From an uncultured Flavobacteriales bacterium (GTDB lineage Bacteria; Bacteroidota; Bacteroidia; Flavobacteriales_D; Crocinitomicaceae), in assembly GCA_903945495.1 (NCBI GenBank), contig CAJAVU010000104.1:1-64000 (forward strand): 64,000 nucleotides of DNA. The letters are read 5' to 3'. Positions 16,272 to 25,324 of the stretch are shown piece by piece (the stretch's first letter is position 1; every line of letters starts with the position of its first letter). Both the position numbers and the translations under genes were made by a program. Under the pieces are notes generated by a model. It searched no databases, was not told the origin of the DNA, and saw nothing but the letters and a program-made list of their open reading frames with translations.

Positions 16272-17312
16272 ATGGAATTTTCAGCAGAACAAATTGCAGG
16301 TATTCTTAATGGTGAAATTGTCGGTAACGCACAAGTCACAGTAAACGGATTGGCTAAAATTGAAGAAGGTCACGCAGGTGCTTTGTCGTTTTTGTCAAAC
16401 CCGAAATACGAAGAATATATCTACAAAACAGGATCAAGTGTTTGTATTGTGAACAAAACATTTGAACCAACCAAATCCTTACCGGAAACATTAACCTTGG
16501 TAAAGGTAGAAGATGCCTATGCATGTTTTGCGAAGTTGCTGGAAGTATACAGTCAGATGAACAAAAAGCAACCGAAAATTGAAAATCCATCCTTTATTGC
16601 TGAAAACGCAACAATCGGTGAAGGCATGTATTTAGGAGCTTTTGCTTACATCGGTGATAATGCAAAAATTGGTAACAATGTTTCGATTTATCCAAATGCT
16701 TATATCGGAGAAAATGTTGTGATTGGTGATGGAACGATTGTTCATCCCGGAGCAACGATTTATGCTGAATGTAAAATTGGTACAAATTGTATCATTCATG
16801 CAGGAGTAATCATTGGTGCTGATGGATTTGGATTTGCGCCGGATGAAAATGGTGAATACCAAAAAGTTCCGCAAATTGGAAATGTTATTTTAGAGGACAA
16901 CGTTGAAGTTGGGTCGAATACAACAATCGATCGCGCTACAATGGGGTCAACTATTATTCGGCGTGGTGTGAAAATCGATAATTTGTGTCAAATTGCACAC
17001 AATGTTGAGATTGGAAGAAATACAGCAATGGCTGCGCAAGTTGGTATAGCAGGTTCTGCAAAAATTGGTGAGCACGTAATGATTGGTGGTCAAGCAGGAA
17101 TTAGCGGACATCTTCATATTGCTGATGGAACTAAAATCGTTGCGCAATCGGGTATTCCTTCTTCAGTGAAAAAAGCAGATACATTGATGGGTTCTCCGGG
17201 AATTCCAATGGACGACTTCAAAAAATCATATTTCGGATTCCGAAAACTTCCATATATTCTAACGAAGTTGCAAGAATTGGATAAGAAAATCAAAGAATTA
17301 ACTAAAGAATAA
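16272..17312 (+). CDS. lpxD: UDP-3-O-acylglucosamine N-acyltransferase LpxD
   Basis: This 346-residue enzyme adds the N-linked acyl chain in lipid A synthesis. It has an N-terminal uridine-binding domain (~1-100), then a left-handed beta-helix of hexapeptide repeats (I/V-G-D/N patterns, ~105-320), with the catalytic His in [12 protein letters not shown] near 242, and a C-terminal helix. The ATG at 16272 is used; an in-frame TTG two codons earlier overlaps the -7 box. It heads lpxD, lpxC-fabZ, lpxA with gaps of 6 and 2 bases. Confidence 0.97.
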   Translation: MEFSAEQIAGILNGEIVGNAQVTVNGLAKIEEGHAGALSFLSNPKYEEYIYKTGSSVCIVNKTFEPTKSLPETLTLVKVEDAYACFAKLLEVYSQMNKKQPKIENPSFIAENATIGEGMYLGAFAYIGDNAKIGNNVSIYPNAYIGENVVIGDGTIVHPGATIYAECKIGTNCIIHAGVIIGADGFGFAPDENGEYQKVPQIGNVILEDNVEVGSNTTIDRATMGSTIIRRGVKIDNLCQIAHNVEIGRNTAMAAQVGIAGSAKIGEHVMIGGQAGISGHLHIADGTKIVAQSGIPSSVKKADTLMGSPGIPMDDFKKSYFGFRKLPYILTKLQELDKKIKELTKE

Positions 17313-17318
17313 ACATAG

Positions 17319-18719
17319 ATGGCTGAAAAGCAACGCACACTGAAAAGCGCTGTCCATTTACAAGGTGTTGGACTTCATACAGGAGAAAAAGTAAATCTAG
17401 AAATTTGCCCCGCTCCAGATAATCATGGTTATAAATTCCAACGAATTGATTTGGAAGGACAACCAATCATTAAAGCAGATTGTGATTTAGTCGTTGCAAC
17501 AGACCGCGGAACAACTTTGGAGTACAAAGGAGCGCGTGTTTATACTACAGAACATATTTTGGCAGCACTTTACGGTTGTCAAGTTGATAATGCCTTAATA
17601 AAATTAGACGGTCCTGAAGTTCCAATTATGGACGGAAGTTCATTGTTATTTGTGAATGCTTTTGAAGCGGTTGGTTATGAAGATCAAAATGCTGAAAGAG
17701 ACTATTTCGAATTAACTGAGAATATTCCTTGGGAAGATGTTGAGAAAGGAATTGAGTTTTTAGCTGTTCCAGATACAAATTACCGCATCACAGTAATGGT
17801 TGATTATAAATCGCCAGTATTAGGTACACAGCACGCTTCAATGTATAACATCAATGAATTCAATAAAGAAATTGCTGCATGTCGTACGTTTGTTTTCTTG
17901 CGTGAATTAGAATTCCTTGCTACAAATAACTTGATTAAAGGTGGCGATCTTGACAATGCAATTGTCTTAGTTGACCGCATGGATGTTAGTCAAGAAGAAT
18001 TGAATCGCTTAGCTAAATTGCTTGGTAAAGAAGATTTGAAAATTTCAATTGACGGAATTGGCGTTTTGAATAGTACAAAATTGCAGTACGAAAACGAACC
18101 AGCTCGACACAAATTGTTAGATATTGTTGGTGACCTTGCGTTGGTAGGTAAACCAATCAAAGCGCATATTTTGGGAGCTCGTCCTGGACACTCTGGAAAC
18201 GTTCGTTTCGCGAAAGTGTTGAAAGAGCAAATTAAAAAACAAGAGAAAGAAGGCAAAAAGTTCGATTTAACGAAAGAACCGTTGTACAATATCAATGATA
18301 TTGAGCGCATGCTTCCTCACCGTTTTCCATTCTTAATGGTCGATAAAATCATGGAGATTCAGGAGGAGTCAATCATTGGAGTGAAAAATATTACAATGAA
18401 TGAGCCAATCTTTACGGGTCACTTCCCTGGAAACCCTGTTTTTCCTGGAGTTTTGCAAATTGAAGCAATGGCGCAAGTGGGTGGTATTTTTGCCTTAAGC
18501 AAAGTGGAAGATCCTCATTTGTATTCTACCTATTTCATGAAAATTGATAACGTAAAATTCAAGCAAAAAGTAATCCCAGGAGATACGATTGTATTTGAAT
18601 TATCTTTACTTTCGCCAATCAGAAGAGGATTGGTTGAGATGGGTGGAAAAGCTTACGTGAACGGTAAAATGGTTATGGAAGCAGAAATGTTGGCACAAGT
18701 CATTAAGGATAAAGAATAA
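17319..18719 (+). CDS. lpxC-fabZ: bifunctional LpxC deacetylase / FabZ dehydratase
   Basis: This 466-residue protein is a fusion. Residues ~1-310 are LpxC, the zinc deacetylase that commits UDP-3-O-acyl-GlcNAc to lipid A. Metal ligands are in TTEHILAALYG and HKLLD, and the catalytic His in ARPGHSGN. Residues ~325-466 are FabZ, the 3-hydroxyacyl-ACP dehydratase, with LPHRFPFLMVDKI and FTGHFPGNPVFPGVLQIEAMAQ (catalytic His and Glu). The fusion is standard in Bacteroidota, and couples lipid A commitment to fatty acid supply. It lies between lpxD and lpxA. Confidence 0.97.
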   Translation: MAEKQRTLKSAVHLQGVGLHTGEKVNLEICPAPDNHGYKFQRIDLEGQPIIKADCDLVVATDRGTTLEYKGARVYTTEHILAALYGCQVDNALIKLDGPEVPIMDGSSLLFVNAFEAVGYEDQNAERDYFELTENIPWEDVEKGIEFLAVPDTNYRITVMVDYKSPVLGTQHASMYNINEFNKEIAACRTFVFLRELEFLATNNLIKGGDLDNAIVLVDRMDVSQEELNRLAKLLGKEDLKISIDGIGVLNSTKLQYENEPARHKLLDIVGDLALVGKPIKAHILGARPGHSGNVRFAKVLKEQIKKQEKEGKKFDLTKEPLYNINDIERMLPHRFPFLMVDKIMEIQEESIIGVKNITMNEPIFTGHFPGNPVFPGVLQIEAMAQVGGIFALSKVEDPHLYSTYFMKIDNVKFKQKVIPGDTIVFELSLLSPIRRGLVEMGGKAYVNGKMVMEAEMLAQVIKDKE

Positions 18720-18721
18720 GT

Positions 18722-19498
18722 ATGATTAGTAATTTAGCATTGGTATCGGCAGAGGCAACACTTGGTGAAGGTGTTGTGGTTGAAGCATTTTCAACAATTT
18801 ACGAAGATGTTATTATTGGTGCTAGAACGAAAATTCATCCAAATGTAACAATCTATCCAGGTACGCGAATTGGTGAGGATTGCGAGGTTTTTCCTGGTGC
18901 TGTGATTGGCGTAATTCCGCAAGATTTAAAATTTGAAGGTGAATATACAACTGTCGAAATTGGGAACAATACAAAAATACGCGAGTGTGTTACGATTCAT
19001 CGAGGTACAAAAGATAAATGGAAAACGAGTATTGGTGACAATTGCTTGTTGATGACGTATGTACATGTTGCGCATGATTGTCAAATTGGTAACAATGTTA
19101 TTTTAGCAAGTTACGTAGGTTTATCAGGTCATGTGATTATTGACGATTACGCCATTTTGGAAGGAACAGTTGTTGCGCAGCAATTTGTACATATTGGAGC
19201 ACATACATTTATTGGTGGTGCTTCACTTGTTCGAAAAGATGTGCCTCCATATATTAAGGCGGCTCGCGAACCTCTTACGTTTGCTGGAGTGAATTCAGTT
19301 GGTTTAAGAAGAAGAGGGTATACCGATGACGAAGTGCGCGACATTGAAGATATCTATCGTTTAATCTACGTTCAAAATAACAATATTTCAAAAGGAATTG
19401 CTGCTGTTAAAGAATCAATCAAAGATTCTTCGGTTAGAAAATTAATTTTGGAATTTATCGAATCTTCAGACAAGGGAATTATTCGTGGAATGATCTAA
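18722..19498 (+). CDS. lpxA: UDP-N-acetylglucosamine acyltransferase LpxA
   Basis: This 258-residue enzyme performs the first O-acylation of UDP-GlcNAc. It has a left-handed beta-helix of hexapeptide repeats, catalytic His in MTYVHVAHDCQIGNN (near 115-128), and the family features VIGVIPQDLKF and NSVGLRRRG before the helical C-terminus. It starts 2 bases after lpxC-fabZ and ends the lipid A operon. Confidence 0.97.
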   Translation: MISNLALVSAEATLGEGVVVEAFSTIYEDVIIGARTKIHPNVTIYPGTRIGEDCEVFPGAVIGVIPQDLKFEGEYTTVEIGNNTKIRECVTIHRGTKDKWKTSIGDNCLLMTYVHVAHDCQIGNNVILASYVGLSGHVIIDDYAILEGTVVAQQFVHIGAHTFIGGASLVRKDVPPYIKAAREPLTFAGVNSVGLRRRGYTDDEVRDIEDIYRLIYVQNNNISKGIAAVKESIKDSSVRKLILEFIESSDKGIIRGMI

Positions 19499-19574
19499 TT
19501 AGTGATTAGATCGCTTTGGCAGAATGAATAGTTATTTGCTGAAAGATTATTGGTTTTAAAAAATCTATTACAAA

Positions 19575-21008
19575 GTGTTTCATAGAGCAGAAGTAGTTGA
19601 ATTAGAAATCACCGATTATGCATTTGGTGGTCGTGGAATTGCAAAAGTTCCAACAGAAGAAGGATTTTACGTTGTTTTCGTTGATAACACTTTTCCAGGG
19701 CAATTGGTGCGTGCGCGTATCGAAAAAAAACGCAAACGTCACGCTGAAGCTAAGTTTTTAGAGGTTGTTCGACGTTCGAAAGATGAAGTTAATTTACCTT
19801 TTCAAGAAATTTCTGGTGGACCGTACATTTATGTTCCGATTGAGTTACAAGAAGAATACAAAAAGAAATCTACATTAGAAGTTTTTGGACGAATTGCGAA
19901 TATGCGCGATTTAGATACGCGTTTTGATGAATTTATCGCTTCCCCAAATCACTTTTTCTACCGCAATAAAATGGAGTATTCTTTTTCGTGTATCGAACAT
20001 GATTTGGAAACCAATGAAGAAAAAGACGATGCCTTTGCTTTAGGATTTAAACGTCGTGGAACATGGTGGAAAGTTGAAAGTTTGAATAAGCCAAGTGGTT
20101 TGTTTGATGAGCAATGGGAAACGATTTTGAAAGATGTCCGTGAATACTTGTTTAAAACAGGTTTACCAGCTTGGCATCCGCCGAAAAAAGAAGGGTTTTT
20201 CCGTCATATCGTTGTGCGTAAATCGTTTGAGCAAGATCAATTGTTGTTGAACTTAGTTACATCGTCTACAAACATTGATCAATTTGATGTTGAGGCCTTT
20301 GCTGAATTTTTAAAAGATAAGCTAGGGAATCGTTTAGCCGGATTCCAGCATACCGTAAATGATAATGTTGCGGACCGTGCGAAAATTGAAAATGGTTATT
20401 GGAAATTGGTGTATGGACAACCAATTGTGGTTGAGAAATTGTTGAATTTGAACTTTGAAATTTCAATGGAAAGTTTCTTTCAAACCAATCCAAAAAGTGC
20501 CGAAAAGTTGTATACGAAAGCATTAGATTACGTTTTTGAAGAAGAAATTCCAACAGGCAAAGTTGTAATGGATTTGTTTTGTGGAACGGGAACCATTGGT
20601 CAAATTTTATCGACGCGTAAAAGTGATGTTGAAATTGTAGGTGTTGACATTGTTCCAGAAGCAATTGAAGACGCAAAACGTAATGCGCAACGCAATGGAA
20701 TTGAAGGAATTAAATTCTATGCAGCGGATGTCGGGAAATTCTTAAAAGAACATCCTGAATACATTGGCAATATTTCGACAATCATTTTAGATCCGCCAAG
20801 AGCTGGAATTGCGCCAAAAACCTTATTGAAAACAATCGATTTGGGTGCTGAGAATATTGTTTACATCTCTTGTAATCCTTCGACGCAAGCACGTGACGCA
20901 GAGACCTTAGACAAAGCTGGTTATAACTTAGAGAAAATTTCATTTGTAGACCAATTCCCGCATACAGGACATATTGAATCCATTGCCAAATTCAAAAAAC
21001 GATCATAA
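19575..21008 (+). CDS. rlmD: TrmA/RlmD-family rRNA (uracil-5-)-methyltransferase lacking Fe-S cysteines
   Basis: This 477-residue SAM-dependent enzyme is probably for a 23S rRNA m5U site. It has an N-terminal TRAM domain (VELEITDYAFGGRGIAKV), SAM motif VVMDLFCGTGTIGQIL near 338, ILDPPRAG, and the catalytic Cys in VYISCNPST near 438. The region that normally carries the CGGC cluster ligands reads EISGGPYIYVPI, and the fourth ligand position near WWKVESLNKPSG has none; the whole protein has only three Cys. The start is GTG at 19575, since a stop lies six codons upstream and no ATG is suitable. It abuts cinA directly. Confidence 0.85.
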   Translation: MFHRAEVVELEITDYAFGGRGIAKVPTEEGFYVVFVDNTFPGQLVRARIEKKRKRHAEAKFLEVVRRSKDEVNLPFQEISGGPYIYVPIELQEEYKKKSTLEVFGRIANMRDLDTRFDEFIASPNHFFYRNKMEYSFSCIEHDLETNEEKDDAFALGFKRRGTWWKVESLNKPSGLFDEQWETILKDVREYLFKTGLPAWHPPKKEGFFRHIVVRKSFEQDQLLLNLVTSSTNIDQFDVEAFAEFLKDKLGNRLAGFQHTVNDNVADRAKIENGYWKLVYGQPIVVEKLLNLNFEISMESFFQTNPKSAEKLYTKALDYVFEEEIPTGKVVMDLFCGTGTIGQILSTRKSDVEIVGVDIVPEAIEDAKRNAQRNGIEGIKFYAADVGKFLKEHPEYIGNISTIILDPPRAGIAPKTLLKTIDLGAENIVYISCNPSTQARDAETLDKAGYNLEKISFVDQFPHTGHIESIAKFKKRS

Positions 21009-22262
21009 ATGCGCGCAGAAATCTTATCAATTGGAGATGAATTATTGATTGGTCAAACCATCAACACGAACGCAAGTTGGTTGGGGCAGGAATGTTCAAA
21101 ATTGGGAATTCGCATTGTGCATGTTACAACGATTTCTGATGAAAAACAATTGATTAAAGATGCTGTTGATGAAGCATTTAAACGTGCAGATTTGGTGTTG
21201 GTTACTGGAGGTTTAGGACCAACAAAAGATGATATTACGAAATACACCTTGTGTGAATATTTTGATTCAGAATTAGAAATTCATATTCCTACTTTGCAGC
21301 GAATAGAGGCGTTTTTTAGCAAGCGAAATCGTCCAATGTTAGACGTGAATATTCGTCAAGCTGAATTACCGAAAAAATGTACAATTCTTGAAAATGTGAA
21401 TGGTACCGCTGCGGGAATGTGGTTTGAAAAGAATGGTAAAATTCTTATCAGTATGCCTGGCGTTCCGTATGAAATGAAAGGTATCATGATGGAACAAGCT
21501 TTTCCGCGACTTCAAGAAAAATTTGCCTTAAAAGCTTTGTATCACCGAACATTAATGACACAAGGAATTGGTGAATCGTTTTTAGCTGATCAAGTTCAAG
21601 ATTGGGAAAACGAAGTGCGAGAAAAAGGATTAGGATTGGCTTATTTGCCATCGCCTGGAATGGTGAAGTTGCGTTTAACATCCTACGAAGGTGAAAGCAG
21701 AGCGGAAGAGATTGATGCGTATTTCAAGCAATTGGAGGAGCGTTTTCCAAATTACGTTTATGGAAAGGAAGATGAAACAATTCAACTTGTGTTGGGACGC
21801 TTGTTAAGCGAAAAGAAAATGACCATTGGAACTGTAGAAAGTTGTACTGGTGGATCCTTGGCTCAAACTATGGTTTCTGTTGCTGGCGCTTCTGATTATT
21901 TCCAAGGAAGTTTCTTGACATATACAAACGAATTGAAAAACCGCCTTGTCGATGTTTCTAAGCACGATTTAGATACGGTTGGCGCAGTGAGTAGAGAAGT
22001 GGTAGAACAAATGGCTAAGAACGGACGCGAGAAGCTTGGAGTTGATATTTGTATTTCAACTTCTGGTGTAGCAGGTCCAGATGGCGGAACAGAGGAATTG
22101 CCGGTTGGTACCATTTGGATAGGAATCGCCACAAAAGATAAAGTTAGTGCAAAGAAATTTCAATTCGGAGATCACAGAGAAAGGAACATTCAAATGACAG
22201 TTTTAACTGCCTTAAATCTAGTGAGATGCGAAATTTTAGGAATTTTAATTGAAAAAAAATAA
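21009..22262 (+). CDS. cinA: CinA-like protein (nicotinamide-nucleotide amidase / ADP-ribose pyrophosphatase)
   Basis: This 417-residue two-domain protein has an N-terminal MoCF/COG1058 domain (SIGDELLIGQTINTNASWLG, VTGGLGPTKDD, MPGVPYEMKG) and a C-terminal PncC amidase domain (~255-415) with GTVESCTGGSLAQTM and STSGVAGPDGGTEELPVGTIWIG. The role is recycling of pyridine nucleotide derivatives; the name comes from competence regulons. The start codon follows immediately after the rlmD stop codon. Confidence 0.95.
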   Translation: MRAEILSIGDELLIGQTINTNASWLGQECSKLGIRIVHVTTISDEKQLIKDAVDEAFKRADLVLVTGGLGPTKDDITKYTLCEYFDSELEIHIPTLQRIEAFFSKRNRPMLDVNIRQAELPKKCTILENVNGTAAGMWFEKNGKILISMPGVPYEMKGIMMEQAFPRLQEKFALKALYHRTLMTQGIGESFLADQVQDWENEVREKGLGLAYLPSPGMVKLRLTSYEGESRAEEIDAYFKQLEERFPNYVYGKEDETIQLVLGRLLSEKKMTIGTVESCTGGSLAQTMVSVAGASDYFQGSFLTYTNELKNRLVDVSKHDLDTVGAVSREVVEQMAKNGREKLGVDICISTSGVAGPDGGTEELPVGTIWIGIATKDKVSAKKFQFGDHRERNIQMTVLTALNLVRCEILGILIEKK

Positions 22263-22269
22263 CATTTAC

Positions 22270-22300
22270 TTGTTCTTTTAGGAAAAAAGTGGTTACTTTG
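22270..22300 (+). promoter_or_regulatory. rpmB operon promoter
   Basis: TTG (22270-22272), a 20-base spacer, then TTACTTTG followed by CAC (22293-22300), one mismatch to TAnnTTTGC. It lies 35 bases before the rpmB start. Confidence 0.65.
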
Positions 22301-22335
22301 CACCCCATTTTAGAATAAGGATAAAAAATAAAAAG

Positions 22336-22572
22336 ATGTCACGAGTTTGTCAACTTACGGGTAAATCGGTAATGGTAGGGAACAATGTTTCTCACTCAAA
22401 CCGCAAAACGAAGCGTAAATTCTACCCGAATTTAATTTCAAAGAAATTTTATCTTCCAGAGGAAGAGTGCTTCGTAACATTGAAGATTTCAACTTCAGCG
22501 TTAAGAAATATTAACAAGAAAGGTATTTCTGCTTGCATCAAAGAGGCACGCGAGAAAGGTTATTTAAAATGA
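22336..22572 (+). CDS. rpmB: 50S ribosomal protein bL28
   Basis: This is a 78-residue bL28. [29 protein letters not shown] is cut here to its clear family opening, CQLTGK, followed by the NRKTKR motif. It has only Cys5, so it is the zinc-independent form. It heads an operon with rpmG, a DUF4295 gene and probably ftsY. Confidence 0.97.
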   Translation: MSRVCQLTGKSVMVGNNVSHSNRKTKRKFYPNLISKKFYLPEEECFVTLKISTSALRNINKKGISACIKEAREKGYLK

Positions 22573-22619
22573 TCCTTGTTCTGCCCGTTGTGAAATGGTA
22601 GACTTAAAAAAGTAAAGAA

Positions 22620-22808
22620 ATGGCTAAGAAAGCAAAAGGTAATAGAATTCAAGTAATTCTTGAGTGCACAGAGCACAAAGAGTCTGGGATGGCTGGAACT
22701 TCTCGTTATATTACAACGAAGAATAGAAAGAACACGCCTGAACGTATGGAGATTAAAAAATTCAATCCTATTTTGAAACGTATGACGGTTCATAAGGAGA
22801 TTAAATAA
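22620..22808 (+). CDS. rpmG: 50S ribosomal protein bL33
   Basis: This is a 62-residue bL33 with the expected [19 protein letters not shown] core. Only one Cys is present, so the CxxC zinc pairs are missing (the C-minus form, which does not depend on zinc). It starts 47 bases after rpmB and ends 10 bases before the DUF4295 gene. Confidence 0.97.
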   Translation: MAKKAKGNRIQVILECTEHKESGMAGTSRYITTKNRKNTPERMEIKKFNPILKRMTVHKEIK

Positions 22809-22818
22809 TATTTGAGTC

Positions 22819-22974
22819 ATGGCAAAGAAAGTAGTAGCGTCGTTACAAAAAGGTGGCGGAAAAGAGCATACGAAAGTAATTAAAATGGTTAAGTCTGAAA
22901 AGTCTGGATCATATACTTTCAAAGAAGAAATCGTACACAACGATAAAGTAAAAGAGTGGTTCGATAAGAACTAA
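22819..22974 (+). CDS. DUF4295 small basic protein
   Basis: This 51-residue Lys-rich protein begins MAKKVVASLQKGGGKEHTKV and ends DKVKEWFDKN. The position between rpmG and ftsY, the size and the MAKK start match the Bacteroidota-specific DUF4295 family, which is probably ribosome-associated (inference from context and charge). It ends at TAA 22972-22974 and is followed by a terminator hairpin. Confidence 0.9.
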   Translation: MAKKVVASLQKGGGKEHTKVIKMVKSEKSGSYTFKEEIVHNDKVKEWFDKN

Positions 22975-22998
22975 TCTTTATCTTATTCTAAATATTTT

Positions 22999-23020
22999 AA
23001 GCCCCGAATAGTCGGGGCTT
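22999..23020 (+). terminator. terminator-like hairpin between DUF4295 and ftsY
   Basis: Stem AAGCCCCGA / TCGGGGCTT with loop ATAG. The following sequence is only moderately T-rich and overlaps a -7-like box (TATTTTTA at 23025-23032), so ftsY may have its own start or depend on readthrough. Confidence 0.7.
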
Positions 23021-23038
23021 TCGTTATTTTTACCCATT

Positions 23039-23992
23039 ATGGCATTTTTCGGTTTATTTTCAAAAGAGAAAAAAGAAAGCCTTGACAAAGGTTTGGAGAA
23101 AACAAAACAAAGTTTCCTCTCAAAACTTGCGCGCACAATTGTTGGGAAATCAAGAGTTGATGACGAGGTTTTGGATAATTTGGAAGAAGTATTGATTACT
23201 TCGGATGTTGGTGTTGATACTACATTGAAAATTATTGAACGAATCGAAACGCGTGTTTCACGTGACAAGGTCTTGGGTACAAATGAACTCAATACAATCT
23301 TAAAAGAAGAAATTGCTGGTTTACTTGCTGAAAATAATTCTGGTGATTCAACCAAATTCACTGTAGACAAAGTGAATGGAGAACCATATGTTATTATGGT
23401 TGTTGGTGTGAATGGTGTTGGTAAAACAACGACCATTGGTAAGCTTGCACATCAATTTAAAGAATCTGGTAAGAAAGTAGTTTTAGGTGCAGCAGATACT
23501 TTTCGTGCAGCAGCAGTGGATCAATTAATCATTTGGTCAGAACGAGTAGGGGTTCCAATTGTTCAGCAAGGAATGGGAGCAGATCCAGCTTCTGTAGCTT
23601 TTGATACCTTGCAATCTGCAAAAGCGCAAAACGCGGATGTTGTTATTATTGATACAGCTGGACGTTTACACAACAAAGTAAACTTGATGAATGAGTTGAG
23701 TAAAATCAAACGCGTTATGGAAAAAGTAATTCCAGGAGCTCCTCATGAAATCTTGTTAGTGCTGGATGGTTCTACCGGACAAAACGCGTATGAACAAGCA
23801 AAACAATTTTCATTAGCGACAGATATCAATGCTTTGGCTATTACAAAATTGGATGGTACAGCAAAAGGTGGTGTTGTCATTGGAATTTCTGATCAAATGA
23901 AAATTCCAGTTAAATACATTGGGGTCGGTGAAGGTATCAATGACCTTCAATTATTTGACCGAAATGAATTTGTTGATTCGTTATTCTCATAG
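23039..23992 (+). CDS. ftsY: signal recognition particle receptor FtsY
   Basis: This 317-residue SRP GTPase docks SRP-bound ribosomes at the inner membrane. It has a short NG form, N domain ~20-95, P-loop GVNGVGKTTT at 123-131, DTFRAAAVDQL, DTAGRLHNK, TKLDGTAKGG and GVGEGINDLQLF. There is no acidic A domain, as is common in Bacteroidota. A -7-like box ends 6 bases before its ATG. Confidence 0.96.
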   Translation: MAFFGLFSKEKKESLDKGLEKTKQSFLSKLARTIVGKSRVDDEVLDNLEEVLITSDVGVDTTLKIIERIETRVSRDKVLGTNELNTILKEEIAGLLAENNSGDSTKFTVDKVNGEPYVIMVVGVNGVGKTTTIGKLAHQFKESGKKVVLGAADTFRAAAVDQLIIWSERVGVPIVQQGMGADPASVAFDTLQSAKAQNADVVIIDTAGRLHNKVNLMNELSKIKRVMEKVIPGAPHEILLVLDGSTGQNAYEQAKQFSLATDINALAITKLDGTAKGGVVIGISDQMKIPVKYIGVGEGINDLQLFDRNEFVDSLFS

Positions 23993-24094
23993 TTAACGCT
24001 AGATTTAGTATTGTTTTCTCGAATAGCTGCGCGTAAAACACGGTGTTCCTTTAGTTTTTTTAACGATCAGTTTTCTTCAGTACTTATATTTCTC

Positions 24095-24102
24095 TATTTT
24101 TG
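24095..24102 (+). promoter_or_regulatory. -7 box of the amidohydrolase gene
   Basis: TATTTTTG is an exact TAnnTTTG match, 32 bases before the ATG at 24135. The remainder of the 23993-24134 gap shows nothing else clear. Confidence 0.55.
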
Positions 24103-24134
24103 AACACGAAGAAAAACGTCAATCAACCAGAAAC

Positions 24135-25175
24135 ATGAGAAAACTAAAAATCAATGGTCACGGACACTTGTTGCCAGAGCCGCATGAAATTCCAAAATTC
24201 ATGAAAGACAAGAAATTGTTTTGGATTGATGAGGATAAAAAATTTATGCGTCAAGACGATTGGTCTCGTCCGATTACGGACCCAAGTTTTTTCTTCAATG
24301 AGAAATTAGAATGGATGGAACGCTACGATATCGATCATGGTGTAATGTTGAATCTTTCTCAGATTTATTGCAACGGTTGGGATCGTCAAGATACGCACGA
24401 CGCAATTCGTTGGCAAAATGATTTCAATGCATCTGTTCAACAAAAACGTCCCGATAAATTTACCTGTGGTTTTGTCGTTCAACCGTTATACATGGAAGAT
24501 GCTTTACGCGAAATTGAACGTTGTGTTGAAGTATTGAAAATGTCATTGCTTTGCTTACCAACACATTACTTGAACAAAGAAGGTGAGTGGTTATCGATTG
24601 CAGACGAAAGTGTTTTTCCAATTTTTGAATTAGCAAATAAATATGGTTTAGCCATCGAAATCCATCCGTATGATGGTGAGAAAATGGTGAAACTGAAAGA
24701 TGTTTATTGGCGTTTTCATTTGGTTTGGATGATGGCACAAACCGCCGATACCTTGCATTTGTTTACGCTTAAAGATATTCTCAATAAATTCCCGAATGTT
24801 AGAACGTGTTTCGCGCATGGTTGCATGTTGGGACAAGCAAATTATGGTCGCCGCTTGCAAGGATTTGATGGAAGACCTGATTTATTCGAAGGAACAACAA
24901 ATCCACGTGAAGCACTAGGACATCCAAATTTATACTTCGATTCCTTGGTGCATGACGCATATACCTTTCAACTAATCAAAACACGCGCAGGTTCTTCTCA
25001 AATTATTGCTGGATTAGATGATCCATATCCATTAGGAGAAATGGAAGGAGTTGCACGTTCTTATCCTGGGCGTGTGATCGATTTCGCAGTCGAAGCGAAT
25101 ATCATTTCTCAACAAGAATCAGACGAAATTTGGTACGACAATGTGTTGAGATGGCTTGGGAAAACTAGTATTTAA
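24135..25175 (+). CDS. amidohydrolase-2 family protein, ACMSD-like decarboxylase
   Basis: This is a 346-residue TIM-barrel metalloenzyme. Metal and catalytic positions of the ACMSD branch are visible: NGHGHLLPE (HxH near 8-10), EIHPYDG near 175, TCFAHGC near 225, and GLDDPYPLGE near 290. ACMSD removes CO2 from 2-amino-3-carboxymuconate-6-semialdehyde in the kynurenine route of tryptophan breakdown. No other kynurenine gene is in this window, so the substrate stays an inference. It is transcribed alone from its own promoter. Confidence 0.85.
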   Translation: MRKLKINGHGHLLPEPHEIPKFMKDKKLFWIDEDKKFMRQDDWSRPITDPSFFFNEKLEWMERYDIDHGVMLNLSQIYCNGWDRQDTHDAIRWQNDFNASVQQKRPDKFTCGFVVQPLYMEDALREIERCVEVLKMSLLCLPTHYLNKEGEWLSIADESVFPIFELANKYGLAIEIHPYDGEKMVKLKDVYWRFHLVWMMAQTADTLHLFTLKDILNKFPNVRTCFAHGCMLGQANYGRRLQGFDGRPDLFEGTTNPREALGHPNLYFDSLVHDAYTFQLIKTRAGSSQIIAGLDDPYPLGEMEGVARSYPGRVIDFAVEANIISQQESDEIWYDNVLRWLGKTSI

Positions 25176-25197
25176 TTAGAGTTTGAAATGTCATTGA

Positions 25198-25232
25198 GTA
25201 AGAGGTTAGAGATAGAAGTTAGATTGTTCTGG
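25198..25232. repeat. short period-7 tract
   Basis: Five degenerate 7-base units resemble GTTAGAG (best: gtaagag, gttagag, atagaag). They lie in the gap before hisS, about 68 bases from its promoter box. Confidence 0.5.
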
Positions 25233-25299
25233 TTATTGCCTTAAAATATACTGATTCGTTCTCGTTTAGGTTGCTCGTGCTTCTCTTCGATAAAAAAAG

Positions 25300-25307
25300 T
25301 ATCTTTG
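25300..25307 (+). promoter_or_regulatory. -7 box of hisS
   Basis: TATCTTTG followed by C is an exact TAnnTTTG(C) match, 17 bases before the ATG at 25325. A TTG at 25271 is 26 bases upstream, longer than the usual spacing. Confidence 0.65.
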
Positions 25308-25324
25308 CAAAAATTAATTTTCCA

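Noticed and set aside
22560-22940. Minus-strand 126-residue frame
   Set aside because: Antisense to rpmG and the DUF4295 gene, which are well supported.
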